Source: Chelydra serpentina (taxonomy: Eukaryota; Chordata; Testudines; Chelydridae). From it: DNA of 64,000 bases. The stretch is taken from contig JBAIAC010000133.1 of the NCBI GenBank assembly GCA_037349315.1, positions 124,001 through 188,000 on the forward strand. Reading direction: 5' to 3'. Below the pieces are notes generated by a model. The model saw only the letters and a program-made list of their open reading frames with translations. It searched no databases and was not told the origin of the DNA. Shown one piece after another: positions 1-11,074 of the stretch. The number at the start of each line of letters is the position of its first letter. Within the stretch, counting starts at the first letter, position 1. Both the position numbers and the translations under genes were made by a program.

Positions 1-290
1 TCTTTCTGGAGCAGGTCTTTTGGGAGCCTGGCTGAGGCTTTTCTGGAGGCTGGCATGAATCTCGGGGGGTGGGGGGGGCAAGGTTACCCTTTCCCTGCTC
101 AGATCCAGAACTGCTCCCTCCCCCCGAGCTCAGCCCCGGGCCTGAGACTCCCGCGGAGCCACAAGCAGGCTGACGGCTCTGCCCGAGATGTAAGTGACAT
201 GAAGCGGCAGAGACTTGGCTGCCCTGAGTATGCAATCCCACAATTTCATCCCCCCACCCCCCCCACTCTCCCCACTACCATTCTCCTGAA

Positions 291-415
291 TAAGGTGACC
301 AGACACCAAGTGTGAAAAATCGGGACAGGGGGTGGGGGGGTAATAGGATCCTATATAAGAAAAAGACCCCAAAAACGGAACTGTCCCTATAAAATTGGGA
401 CATCTGGTCACCCTA
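291..415 (-). mobile_element. hAT-type MITE, TAGGGTGACC family, copy 1
   Basis: Non-autonomous DNA element with terminal inverted repeats TAAGGTGACCAGA and CATCTGGTCACCCTA. It is flanked by a perfect 8-bp target-site duplication CTCCTGAA at 283-290 and 416-423, the length made by hAT transposases. It has no coding capacity. The family recurs six more times in this window and by recollection is very common in turtle genomes. Confidence 0.88.
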
Positions 416-423
416 CTCCTGAA

Positions 424-2639
424 CCATGATTCCCTTTCCTTTAGTCTCACCAACCCGCAATACTCAGCCCCATCCGGACACAAGGTCCCCTCAGCGGAGC
501 GTTGCTTATTGCAGAAGTCCGGGCAGCTAACACGAACCACATCTGCATCCTGCATAGCTCTGTCAGGAGAGTCCCAGGAGGCAGTGCCGGGCCACAGCAA
601 CCAACCACCCCTTTGGTCCCCAGGGCCGTCCCCAAATTCTCAACAGTCCCACCAGCCGGGACAGTCTTTTCCACGAAAGGCGCTTTCCGGCATTGCCAGC
701 TCCCATGAGCAAAAAGCTCAGGAGCCGGATGGATTCAGTCATCCTGATTTTTCGATGCCTGGAGCTGGCGAAACTGCTAGTGATTCGCGGGGGCCTCCGA
801 TTTTCGGCAACCAACTTGCACCCTGTTTCCAGGGGATTGATTGTCAGCGGGCAGGGGATTTGGTACTCCACGAAAACCAGGCCCCTTGAAGGCATCTCAG
901 CTCGCTAGTCGTGTTGCACAATCTCGGCCTGAAACAACAAAAAAGAAAGTGCAGCTCCCGCTACGCTGATGGAGTGAGTGACAGAGCACGCGGGGGGTGG
1001 GGTGGGGAACAAAGGTACAGCAGCGAGGAATTGCAGGTTTCCTCTGAAGCCTCAGGCAGCCAAGTCTGACCCCCGAGAACTCAGCGGAACCACCAGCCAG
1101 CTGTAAGGTCTCTGGGGCAGGGATGGTCTCTGCTCTGTGTTTGTACAGCGCCTAACACCATGGGGCCCTAGGCCAGGATTGGGGCTCCGGAGCACGACCG
1201 CAACGCAGGGAGCAAATAATAATAAAAGCAACAGCGGACCCATCCCCTGAAGTCAAAACTCCCCCCGCAAAGGAGCGCGTCTGCCGGTTCCCTAGATGAC
1301 ACAGCTGACCTGACCCCAGCAAGAGCCGGTGAAGTGACTCATGCGCCTAAACACAGCCAACCCCGCTCACCGAAAGAGGAAGCGTGGCTTGGCAGCCCAG
1401 GCCCTGTCCGCCGCGGGCTTCCCTCTGCTCACACTCCTCTGGGGAGGTGCCCACAAAAATCTCAACCAGGGTTAGGCTGCTGGTGAGCTGGCATCACTGC
1501 CAACGTGTCCATCTGTCGTCTCTCGGCTGGCAGGCGCCTTGGGGCAGGGACTGGCTTTTCATTCTGTGTTTGTACCGCCCCCAGCGCCACGGGGCCCTGA
1601 TCCATGGCTGAGGCTCCTCAGCCTTACAGCAATACAGATATGTAACACGTGGCAAAATGACAGGCTAGGAATGGCCTTTTCTTGGCAAACACCCAGGGCT
1701 TAGGAGCTGAAGCGTTTATTCCGCCGCAAAGAGTATGAGCTCATTAGTATCGATATATAACCGTTTAGAATTATTGTAGGAGGGGGTGCAGTCTCTGAGC
1801 GTGGCATGCCGCCGCAGTCCCTGCCTCAGTTTCCCTTCGGGTTCCTGGAAGTATTCCGCTCACGGACAGCAGTCTTTAAAACAATACTCCCCCTCTCTGG
1901 GGGTCTCATTTATGAGCAGTCCAGCTCCCAAAAGAGCCCCCTTTTCACCCACCCACCCAGTCATGCAGGGGTGGTGCAGCAGCGTGAGTTACAACCCCAC
2001 ATCTGAGCCAGTCGCTCTGCCGTGTGGACGTACCCCCTGAGGCCAAGAACTTGAGATTCCCAAAGGGGGCTGGGTCTCAAGAATATCCAGAGTGATCCTC
2101 GTGAATTCCGGCCGGGATCTCAGACCTCTGGCTTCAGAGTTTAAACCAAGCTCTATCAGAGCCGAGGCCGAGACCTGCGGGTGGGGGCAGATTATCCCAG
2201 CTCTGCCCTTCCTCTGAGCCAGCTGGCTCTGGCCACGGGATACTGGGCCGCACGGACCGGGGTCTGAGCCGCGCCCGACGATTCCTACGTTCTTCCAGCT
2301 GGCGTAGTGAGGGCATTGGTTGGTCTGGAACATTCCCGATTGTCCTGGGCGATCTTTCCTCTGGTTCCTGGGCCGTTTCAGGTGCAGACACGTCCTGGGC
2401 GGCCTGCTGGTGTTTTGCTTTGGGACCGTGTTCTTCTGTTGCAAGATGCAAAAGGAAAGAGTCCCCCGCTGCCCGGAGGCAGATCTGACCCAGGAGGAGG
2501 GGCTGAAGGGGAAACAGCCACCCGCTCTCTGGAGCAACGCACATGAACGCTGGGGCCAAAGCACCATGGCACCGGGCTGGGGATCCGGCTGTGGAGCAAG
2601 CTTCCGGACGAGATCCGGCAAAGCCAGAGACGGAGTGCA
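424..2639. other. Intergenic stretch, no gene recognised
   Basis: Both strands were read for Ig-domain, transmembrane or tyrosine-motif exons like those of genes A-C and none was found. The open frames here are short, overlap each other on both strands and have no convincing splice context. The stretch at about 560-900 has a moderately long minus-strand frame with no recognisable domain. I see nothing else to call. Confidence 0.45.
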
Positions 2640-2832
2640 TGGGAATGAAGGGGGTGTCAGAGGAAGAGGGGAGATGGTGGGTGGGGAGGGGTGGAGGTTA
2701 GGGGCCAAGGGGGTGTCTGGGGGAGCAGGCTAAGGCAGGTGATGGAAGCAAGTGGCAGAGGGGGCAAGAGGGAGCTGTGGGGGTAAGGGGAGGAATGGGG
2801 GGAGGGTGCAGAGGATAAGGGGTGTGTGGGAA
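2636..2832 (+). repeat. G-rich polypurine tract
   Basis: About 200 bases made almost only of G and A on the plus strand, with many runs of three to five G. It is low-complexity sequence able in principle to form G-quadruplex or triplex structures. No coding role is seen; the long frames that cross it reflect the composition. Confidence 0.6.
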
Positions 2833-2899
2833 GCCTCCCCTGCAAGGCTGAGCTGCAGGGGCTGATTCTCGCCCTTGCTCAGCTCAGCCTGAGCTTCCC

Positions 2900-4900
2900 C
2901 CCTCCCGCCAGACCACGGACTCCTCTACTCACACTGGGCTGCCGGGGGGAGGTCACACCTCGACCAGAAGCGGAGGCGCCTGTCACCGAACCCGCTGCCC
3001 ACAAACCTGGCGCGGGCGTGTGCATGTCCCAGACAGGGGACCCCGGCGGGGGAGGCTCAGCCTGAAACCCGGCCCGGCTCCCTCCGGATACGGTCTCTGC
3101 TCTGACTGCTCCCAAGCCCTGGTCCGGGGGCTGGAGGGGCCCCCAGCCTCCCCTGGACCCTACAGCTCAGACGGCCAGAAGGCAGGAGCGGAAGATGGGG
3201 GCGGCTCGCTCCATAACAGCCCTGTTCTGGGCTCTGCCCCTGGCGGGGCCGCTGCCGGAGACGGGACCCTGGGCCAGGCGGCAGCACTGACGGGCTGTTC
3301 CCACCTGGGCGTTGGGAGACGCAGCCTGGTTGAGATGGGAGCCTGGCACCTTTCTTTGGGTGCCTCCTGCTGGCTGACCACAGCCCTTCCCTGCCCCCCA
3401 ACAGACAGGCCACACGACCGAGCTCCTAGGGGGTGGCTCCTTTTGGGGTGTGCTACATGGCCCAGCCGGACGCCTGTTTCCGGGGCCCGCAACCAGCGGT
3501 GCCGTGATGTTTTACACCCCCACCCCCAGTCGCGTGCTCCAACCCCTCAACCCGCCGCCCTGGGTCCCTGCCACGTCGGTCCAGCCTGGCGTCCCTCCCG
3601 GGGGCAGACGGCGGGGGCAGAGCTGCATTTGCTCAGCCGCAGGCAACCACACGCATCCTCCCGCCCGCGTGTGCGAGCCCCGGCTGGCGGAGCAGGTACG
3701 AGGCAACCTCGGCCGCGCGGCACCGGGCGGGAAGTCCGAGGTGGGCCGGCCCCCGGGGGCTCCATGACACACGTTCCTCGGGGCGGGCCAGCGTCGCGCA
3801 GCTATTCTAGGCCAGCCAGCTGTGGTTTGCGCTGCTCGGCGCTCAGGCGAGCCTGGCCTCTCGCTTTGCTAATTCACCCTCAGCTGGGAGCTGCCTGCGT
3901 GAACGCCAGGTGCAACCCGGCCCCCGCAACCCCCAGGCAAACGGCTCCGCTCCCCCCTCTGCAGGCTTGTGGCATCACGCTGCGCCCACGGGCTTCCGCA
4001 GGGCTGCGCCGGGTTGGTACCTGCATTGGAGGCCTCTCCCGCTGCACAGGGGGCTAGCGGTGAGCCGGGCCCAGGGAGCGGGGCGGGTGGCTCAGTAGGG
4101 GGCGCTCTCCCACTGAGCCCAGTGCCCTAGCACAGTGCTGGGCGCAAGGCCCAGGACGGTGGCTTACCTCGCCCACTGAAATGCAACTACTTCTGGGGTG
4201 CAGTTAACCGCAGCTCCGCACAGCAGCGAAGAAGGATCCCAGCTGAAAGGGCAGGCGGGACAGGGGGAGGCAGAGCATCAGTGCCCAAGTTGGGATTTTG
4301 CCAGGACGGCAGGATTCATACACCCCCCCCGCCCGAACCGGGGGCTTTGACGTCGGTGCCCCTCCATCCTGCCCGCTCGTGCCGTGCCAGCCCTGCCCAA
4401 GTTATCTGGTTCCGAGCCGCTGGGGCTCGTGTGCTGCGGGGATGCTGTTTGCTGCGGTCGTCTCGCCGGAAGCTGCAGATGCCAGAGGCCCGGAGAGCAC
4501 GACGCTCATACGGAGGAGGCGCAGCCGGCGGGCAGAGCGACAGCTGGGCCTCTGCTCAGTGATCATCCCGGCGAGTAGAGACCCAGGGAGCCTCTCTGCA
4601 GGAGCAAACAGCTGGGCACAGGCAGGGGGCTTCAGTTCTGTGCTCCGGGCAGGGGGAGTTCTCAGGGGTCAGAGCAGCCCGAAGGAGCTGGCGTGTCAGG
4701 CGGGGGCCTTCGCAGAATCACCCCGTGCTCGTGCAACGACTCAAGGACAGAGGAGTAACTCCAGCCCCCGGGGGCAGACCCATGCCCAGGATGCTGCCCG
4801 GTACGTGGTGAGCCTAACAGAGAGAGTCAGGGTGACCAGGAACCCCAAAGCAAACTCTGTCACCGTCACCAGGCCCATCACCAGGCTGTACTGAACACTG
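2900..4900. other. GC-rich, CpG-rich stretch
   Basis: This stretch is richer in G+C and in CG dinucleotides than the rest of the window, especially at about 2990-3120 and 3590-3780. A 345-codon plus-strand frame spans 3020-4057 but has no recognisable domain and competes with frames on the other strand, as expected in stop-poor GC-rich DNA. It could be a CpG island of an unrecognised promoter. No first exon was identified, so no gene is called. Confidence 0.4.
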
Positions 4901-5577
4901 CTGCCCTCTGCTGGCTGGCACCAGGATTGCTCACCTGTGTGTCATAGGCACTATACTGCAACCAGCGCGCGGAGATTCCCTTGACGACTCCACAATTCCT
5001 GCAGAATAAGGGGCGGTGGGGAAGGTTGGGATGGAAAGAAGGGAGTTGTCCCAAACTCTGCGGCTCTTGCTCCCTTCAAGGATTGGGCCCTCAGCCCCCG
5101 ACGTTACCCAGCTCAATTATTTGCCCCCCATTCCTCCCCGGCAGCAGCGCAGTGGGTAGGAGCTGGTCATGAGCTTCCCTCCCACCTGGACCTCAGTCGC
5201 TCGCCCCTTCCTGCTGGATCACGGCAGCGCGCTCTCTCTCTCTTGCACGCTCACACGCATATTGGCCTGGCCGCACAATTGTGCACCAGCCTCGTGGCCT
5301 CCTGCCCCCTTCCTGCCCCCCGCCCCCCCGTCATCCCCATCCTGCGCACAATCCAGCCTTTGCAGTCACTGTTACTGTCAGCCTCACCCCCCTCCTTAGC
5401 ATCCTCCTCCTCCAACCAGCAGGAGGTGGGAAGCCGCAGGCCAAGGTTCCTCTGAAGCCTCTCCCGTCACCCCCTCTCCCCACCTGCCCAGCGCGCTACA
5501 CTCGCTCTCTGTCTCCCCGCAGGTAACACGGCTCTTTGCTGCCGCAGAAGCACTGGGGTTTGGTGCTGCTTGCGTGG

Positions 5578-5769
5578 GATCCCTGGCCCCAGGGGGCTGG
5601 TGGCTGCCGCTCAGACCCCAGCGCTGATCCCTGGCCCCAGGGGGCTGGTGGCTGCCGCTCAGATCCCAGCGCTGATCCCTGGCCCCAGGGGGCTGGTGGC
5701 TGCCGCTCAGATCCCAGCGCTGATCCCTGGCCCCAGGGGGCTGGTGGCTGCCGCTCAGATCCCAGCGCT
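5578..5769 (+). repeat. 48-bp minisatellite, four tandem units
   Basis: Four consecutive 48-bp units at 5578-5625, 5626-5673, 5674-5721 and 5722-5769, each starting GATCCCTGGCCCCAGG and ending CCAGCGCT. The copies are nearly identical (unit 1 has ACCCC where the others have ATCCC), so the array is young or homogenised. Because 48 is a multiple of three, open frames run through it on both strands. I regard these as by-products of the repeat. Confidence 0.95.
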
Positions 5770-5924
5770 GGGGTGTTTCTTGTCGCTTGGTTAATCCTCT
5801 TATGAAAAATGCAGAAGCCGGGCTCAGGACGCGGCCCAGCGCCACCAAACTCCTGGTTCCCGGCGTAACAGCTGCTATGCAGCAGCCCTGCTAGTGAGGA
5901 AGGACGGCTCAGTGGGGCTAGCCT

Positions 5925-6115
5925 GGGACTTGATAGACGCAGGATCACTGCTGCTGACGCTGTGTGACCTTGGGCAAACTCGTCGAGGCCCAGCTCCTCA
6001 CAGGTATTTAGGTGCCTAAGTCCCCTTGACACCAACGGGTTCCGTGCCTCAGTTTCCCCATCTATGAAATGAGGATTAAGAGCCCCACCCAAGCTCCCAG
6101 GGGTGTTGTGGGGAT
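5925..6115 (+). repeat. MIR/CORE-SINE-like fragment
   Basis: Contains the typical sequence GTGTGACCTTGGGCAAA followed by the conserved GCCTCAGTTTCCCCATCTAT segment and a decayed tail. A MIR-type tRNA-derived SINE, not coding. Confidence 0.7.
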
Positions 6116-7284
6116 AAATACGTTAAAGATTTGGAGGGGCTTAGATGGGATGAGGACCACAGAGGTGCCATAGCTAGACAGACCCATGCAGGGGGGGGGG
6201 ATTTAATTCCTTCCTTAGGCCTCCTGGGCGGAACAATCCAGAACAGACCAATAGCCGTCATCTGAGGAGACCCAGGAGTGGGCTGTTTTGATAACAGGAT
6301 CCAGATTTTTCTGGGCCTGTCTGCAAATCCGGCTCCTAACGTACGTTAATAAAAAGCGAATCAGCTGGAACCAGCAGGTCACCAGGGTGCTTGTTACCAC
6401 GTCTAGAATCTCCTGCTGTCGGGTCTCAGAACCGGCTCTCACGCACGCTGGCCCTGGCTATGCCGCCTTTCCCCGGTCATTCGGTAATGAGGCTGCTGGA
6501 CACAGCCCGACAGTGGGCGGCGAGTTGTATGGGCCCGCGGTGCCCGGGCTCCAGCAATATTCAGGGCCTAGGGGTCTGGCTCCACCAATGTTTGGGGCTG
6601 GGTCTCTCCCCCGGCCCCGCCTGCCGCCCCTGAGTGTCCCCCAGCCCCCACTTGCTGCCCCCGGACTTCCGACCCTGCCCTTCGCCTCAGACACTTCCCT
6701 TTTCCAGCAGGACCCTCCACCAGCACAGGGCCCCCCCCCGCCCGCAGTCACCGCTCCTGCCCCACGCTGGGCAAGGGGCAGCCCCACCCCCCACCCCCAG
6801 TGAGGCTACAGTGAGGGGCAGCAGCAGGGGAGGAGGTGCACATGTGAAGGTGCCCCCTCCTGCATCGTGAACCCCTCATCCCCAGCCCCACCCCACAGCC
6901 CTCACCCCAGCCCTCTGCTCCTGGGCACCAGCAAAAATTATACAAACCTGCTGCCCCCAGCCTGGGCTGCCTAAATCCTGCCCTGGAGTTCAGCAGTCAT
7001 GGACGAGACTGTATTGTCTTGGACTTTATTTCGCCAGGCATTGGCTGGGAAGGGCGAGGGGCGGGCAGGTGCCGCGGCAGAACCGGACCTGGGGCAGCAA
7101 AGCCAGGAACTTGGCTTCATTTCTTTTTTCGCTCCTCCAAGATTAATTTTCTTCCCCACATGGCTCAGTGCAATCTCCCCCCTAGGGAGCGTTTCACAGC
7201 ATCGCTCGCTCGCGCCGCCAAACCACGAACGCACTGCGGCTCGCAGGCACAGCCGGCACAAAGCAGCGGGCGGGCAGGGACAGC

Positions 7285-7390
7285 AGGGCCTAGCGGTTAG
7301 CGCGCCGGACGCCTGGGTTCTAATCCTGGCTCTGTCACTCCCTCACCGTGTGGCTTGAGGCTGGTCACAGCCCCGCTCTGCGGGTGAACA
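7285..7390 (+). repeat. MIR-like SINE fragment
   Basis: The tRNA-like head CCTAGCGGTTAGCGC and the following CCTGGGTTCTAATCCTGGCTC resemble A and B box regions of MIR-type SINEs. The element is truncated. It is not a functional tRNA gene because no cloverleaf can be closed. Confidence 0.6.
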
Positions 7391-8429
7391 GGGAGCCGTG
7401 TAACTGTAAGTAACCCACTGGTGAGGGTGTGGTCTGGGATGGCCATGTCTCTCCCGTCTCTGGTCTAATGGTGTAAATCGACCCGTTGCTTTGCACCAGA
7501 GGATTCAATGCGGCTGTGCCAGGGGTCTGGCCAGGTTAGGTTTGGCCATTCCCGGTGCCCACATGGATTTGCCTGTGATGCCCTCTCCCAGAGCTGGGCG
7601 GTGGGGGCGGGGGTTTGCCGGCTCCCCTGCCCAGCTGGTGAACTTCCTCGCGAGCTCCTATACATCCCCCCACTCTGCTCCCCTTCCCGGCTACCACTGC
7701 ACCCCTCCACCCCCAGCCATGCCGCCCCCATGCGGCAGATCCCCAGCCAACCATCCAGCCGTAGATCGCCCACCAGGACAACACTGTCCCCACCATCTGC
7801 CATACCCATACCCCTTCTTCCCCCAACCACATGCCCAACACATTAACCCCTCCCCAAGGAATGAGCTCCTCACCCCACCTCCGGTAACACCCCCCGGCTC
7901 CTGTTCTGCAACCCACCTGCTCGCCAGACACAAAGCCAGCCCTGACAGGGGCCAATGTCCCCGCTCGGAGAGAGGGCAAGGGGCTGCCGGCATGCTGCAT
8001 GCTGCCCTGAGTGGGGCGGGGAAGGTGGATCCATCTCGCCAGCAGAAAGGATCAGCCAACACCCCCCAGGACCCCCAAGGGCGACAGGAGCAAAGCGACA
8101 AAAATAAACATCCATCAGTCTAAGGCCAAGCCAGCCCCAGCGCAAATCCCAGCCAGCTGCTACCGCCTGCCTACGTCCAGCCCTTGCAAGGTCACTGTAG
8201 CGGAACCAGGCCCAGCCAGCCCCAGGAGATGCTGTTTCCCAGTTTCTGGGTAACGGCACCTGTGTTCCCTTGAGGGCGCCCACTTCAAGGTTTCCAACTC
8301 CCGGCTGTCACCTCTCCTGGGCGGAGACCCACATTTCGCTCCCTCCTGCCTGGGGGTTTTAAGGCTGCAGAGCTCCAGGGTGTCACCTGCAGATACAAGT
8401 CACCACACCACTCCTGTTGGTCAAGCGCC

Positions 8430-8435
8430 TTTATT
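8430..8435 (-). terminator. Candidate poly(A) signal of gene A
   Basis: The minus strand reads AATAAA here, followed by GGCGCTTGACC and then a GT-rich stretch (GGAGTGGTGGTG), the usual arrangement of a cleavage site. It lies about 2.5 kb downstream of the gene A stop codon, which would imply a long 3' untranslated region. No transcript evidence is available, so this is only a candidate. Confidence 0.3.
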
Positions 8436-9754
8436 CTTAAGGCAAAAGTATTACAGAGCAAACAGATGAAGACAACAGAATAACCCAGACACATGCTCAG
8501 AAGCTTCCCAGAGCTCAGCCCCAGCTGCAACCTCGGGCTCTGGTGGGTTCAGTCCAAGCCCACAACTGGGTTTTTCCCCATGGTTACAAGTTCGTCAGTC
8601 TTCGATCCGGAACCACAGCAGAGATTGGGTAGATCAGCTTTTTCTTTCACGGCCTCACATCACATGTTTGCAGCAGACAATGAGCTTTTCCGCAGGGCGT
8701 AGCTTCGAAAGGCTGGGGGCGGGGGTGTTGCAGAACCAGAGTTGGGGGAATTTGCATGAACCTCTCCCTTGGGATTCCCCCAGGAAATCCACTTCCCACT
8801 TCTTGTCCCAACTGTGTCTGGCCCATTTTCAGCAGAATCTTGTGAACTCCAAGGTCTTACATCTGCCACAGTTGCCCCCTTGAGAGGTGACATACAATCC
8901 CGACCCGCAAGAACACACACACACTTTCCACCATGAGATCCTCCAAGGATGTTGCAGGACTTCGCTGTCTCTGCCACATACTTTCCTTGGTGCTCCTATT
9001 TTGAAACAAAGCCGACAGAAACAATCCGATTTTGCAAGGTCGCCCCGTGTGTGCGCGCGGGGTGGGGAGTGTGAACTTGTGTGTGTCTTTTGCTCAGGAA
9101 TCTGAAAGCACTTCAGTTGAGTTTTACACAAAACCCCTCCCTTGGAGGCAGGGGAATCTCGTTAACAGGAAGCACAGATGAGGAGTGAGTCAGGGGGAAT
9201 AGGGAGTCCTGGTTTCCACGCTTCTCCTGCTCTAACCATTAGATAACACTCCTCTCCTTAACGGGGCATACAAGCCAGGACCCTGACTCCTAGTCCTCCC
9301 CGCAGTAAACCATATTCCTTTCCCAGAGGTGGGGACGGAACCCAGGAGTCCTGATTCCCAGCCTCCTGCTCTAATTCCAAGACAAAACTCCGCCCCACAA
9401 GCTCTCGCCTCCTGCCAAGGAGCAGATTTGAGGCTCTTTGAAAGTGTGTGTGTCATTCATTTGGCAGCGCCCCGCCAGGTGGATTTGCTTCTGTAGTTGC
9501 TTCTGCTGACTGGTACCACGGCCAAAAGTTCCACACCCACGCGCAAGGCAAACACTGCTGAGCTCTTCCCAGGCCATCATCCTGATGGATGAATGTAGCA
9601 CCCCATGTGATTTATGGAGAGGGAAGTAAACAAAGGGATGTTTGGGGCAATACAACAAGCTCTGTTCTCACAGTGTTTCCAGTGCAAGAGATCCAGAGAA
9701 TTCAGGGAAGCACCTACATTTTGGGGGGTGCTATTTCCCTGTTTCTCCCTGCCA

Positions 9755-9995
9755 CATGACCTAAGGGTTTGTCTACACAAGGGGAAGTTATTCCAGATTA
9801 AGGCAGGGCGTGAATTTGAAGTGCTATAGCTATTCCTATGTATCTCCCTGTACGGACATGAGAGAGTCTTATCCCAAATGAGCTTAATCCACTTCCAAAG
9901 CGCTCTTACTCTGGAATTGGAACGTCTGCATGGGGAACTATTCTGCAGTAGCTATTCCAGTTAATTTCCCCATGTGGAGAAGTCCTAATTTCTGC
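9755..9995. mobile_element. MITE-like repeat with GTCTACAC ends
   Basis: Begins AAGGGTTTGTCTACACAAGG and ends near TTTCCCCATGTGGAGAAG. Inverted ends with GTCTACAC are shared by several elements in this window (14085, 20476, 34222, 37050, 53265, 55150). It is a non-coding DNA-transposon derivative; the superfamily is uncertain. Confidence 0.5.
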
Positions 9996-10149
9996 ACTAA
10001 GGCCCTGGCAATGTTCCGGAGTCTTAAAGTGGGTTTAATTACAATTTATGCCCACTGTAAGGACTCTTTATGCAGCTATGGTGGTGCAAAGGGGGCTTAG
10101 TATCAATGAGAAACCGACCCGTTATGCTGAGAACTGTATATTCCCCCCA

Positions 10150-10445
10150 GGGCGCTTTGATTTGGAAATGCCACCACAGTGCCTCATGGGAGTTGTAGTG
10201 TGGGTGCCTCGTGCCCTCATTCTCCTGTGTGGATCACCCCCCTGTGTTGGACAACATCTCCCACAATGCACCATGGTTGCCCCACTTGCTGATCGCTTGC
10301 TGTACATGTCCCATGGCCACGGTGCATCATGGGAAACGTAGTCTGGCTGGGGAGCCCAGCCCATACAGCAGAATGGGGGAATGAGGCAGCCAAACTATAA
10401 ACCCCATGAGGCAACGCGGTAGCATTTCCCATTCAACTTTTTTTC
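10150..10445. repeat. Inverted-repeat element, CATGGGAGTTGTAG type
   Basis: Internal inverted segments read GATTTGGAAATGCCACC...CATGGGAGTTGTAG at one end and AAACTATAAACCCCATGAGG...GGTAGCATTTCCC at the other, with CACAATGCACCATGG and GGTGCATCATGGGA in the middle. The same element is present at about 23690-24080 and 49870-50150 inside the duplicated block. It is a palindromic, MITE-like repeat without coding capacity. Confidence 0.65.
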
Positions 10446-10981
10446 AGTTTGTGGCTGATATATTTTTGTGTTCAGGTGTTTGGGTTTTTTTGACAAAAAG
10501 TTGAAAATTTCCTCAGAAAACCTACTTTCACACCCCTCCCCCCGGCAATTCATTTCTGTCAAAAAACAGGTTGTATGGAAATTTTTCAGCCAGCCCGATG
10601 TGTAGCACACCTTCCCCCCCACACCTAAAAGCTCTCCCGAGGGTCCAGACAGAGGCCAAATCCCCTTTCATTTAGCCTGGCTGCTTGCAGGTCTAAGCGC
10701 CGTTACAGACTGCACCAGGTCAGCCCCAGCCCCCAGCCGTCCCACAATGCACAGAGACGCCTTTAGTCTCCCAGAATGCACCGCAGGATAGATACCCAGA
10801 GGGCATCGCAGCTGGACCGCACTAGCATGGACAAACCCGCCGCTGGTCAGGACAGCAGTCTGAACACACGTCTGGAGCTCTTCGCTCGGAAACCAGTTCC
10901 ACTCAACTAGCCCCATTAGGAACGGTGGTGTCTGGTGTAGACGCAGCCTGAGACGCCCCCTAACCATAATGCTCACCTGGA

Positions 10982-11074
10982 CTAGGTGAGCTGCTCAGAA
11001 GGGCCAGCTGGGACCACTCGGATCTGATCATAGATGGTGGTGATCAGTGGTCTCTCGCTCGGGCAGCCAGGGTC
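10982..11074 (-). CDS. Gene A exon 6: tail with ITSM and stop codon
   Basis: The acceptor TCTCTTAG precedes GACCCTGGC. The exon encodes DPGCPSERPLITTIYDQI, a further 12 residues ending SEQLT, then TAG at 10984-10982. TIYDQI fits the ITSM consensus TxYxx(V/I). It starts in phase 0, matching the end of exon 5. Confidence 0.9.
   Translation of the reverse strand, partial: DPGCPSERPLITTIYDQIRVVPAGPSEQLT

Noticed and set aside
3020..4057. 345-codon plus-strand open frame
   Set aside because: It lies in GC-rich, CpG-rich DNA where stop codons are rare, overlaps several equally open frames on the other strand, and shows no domain, signal peptide or splice context.
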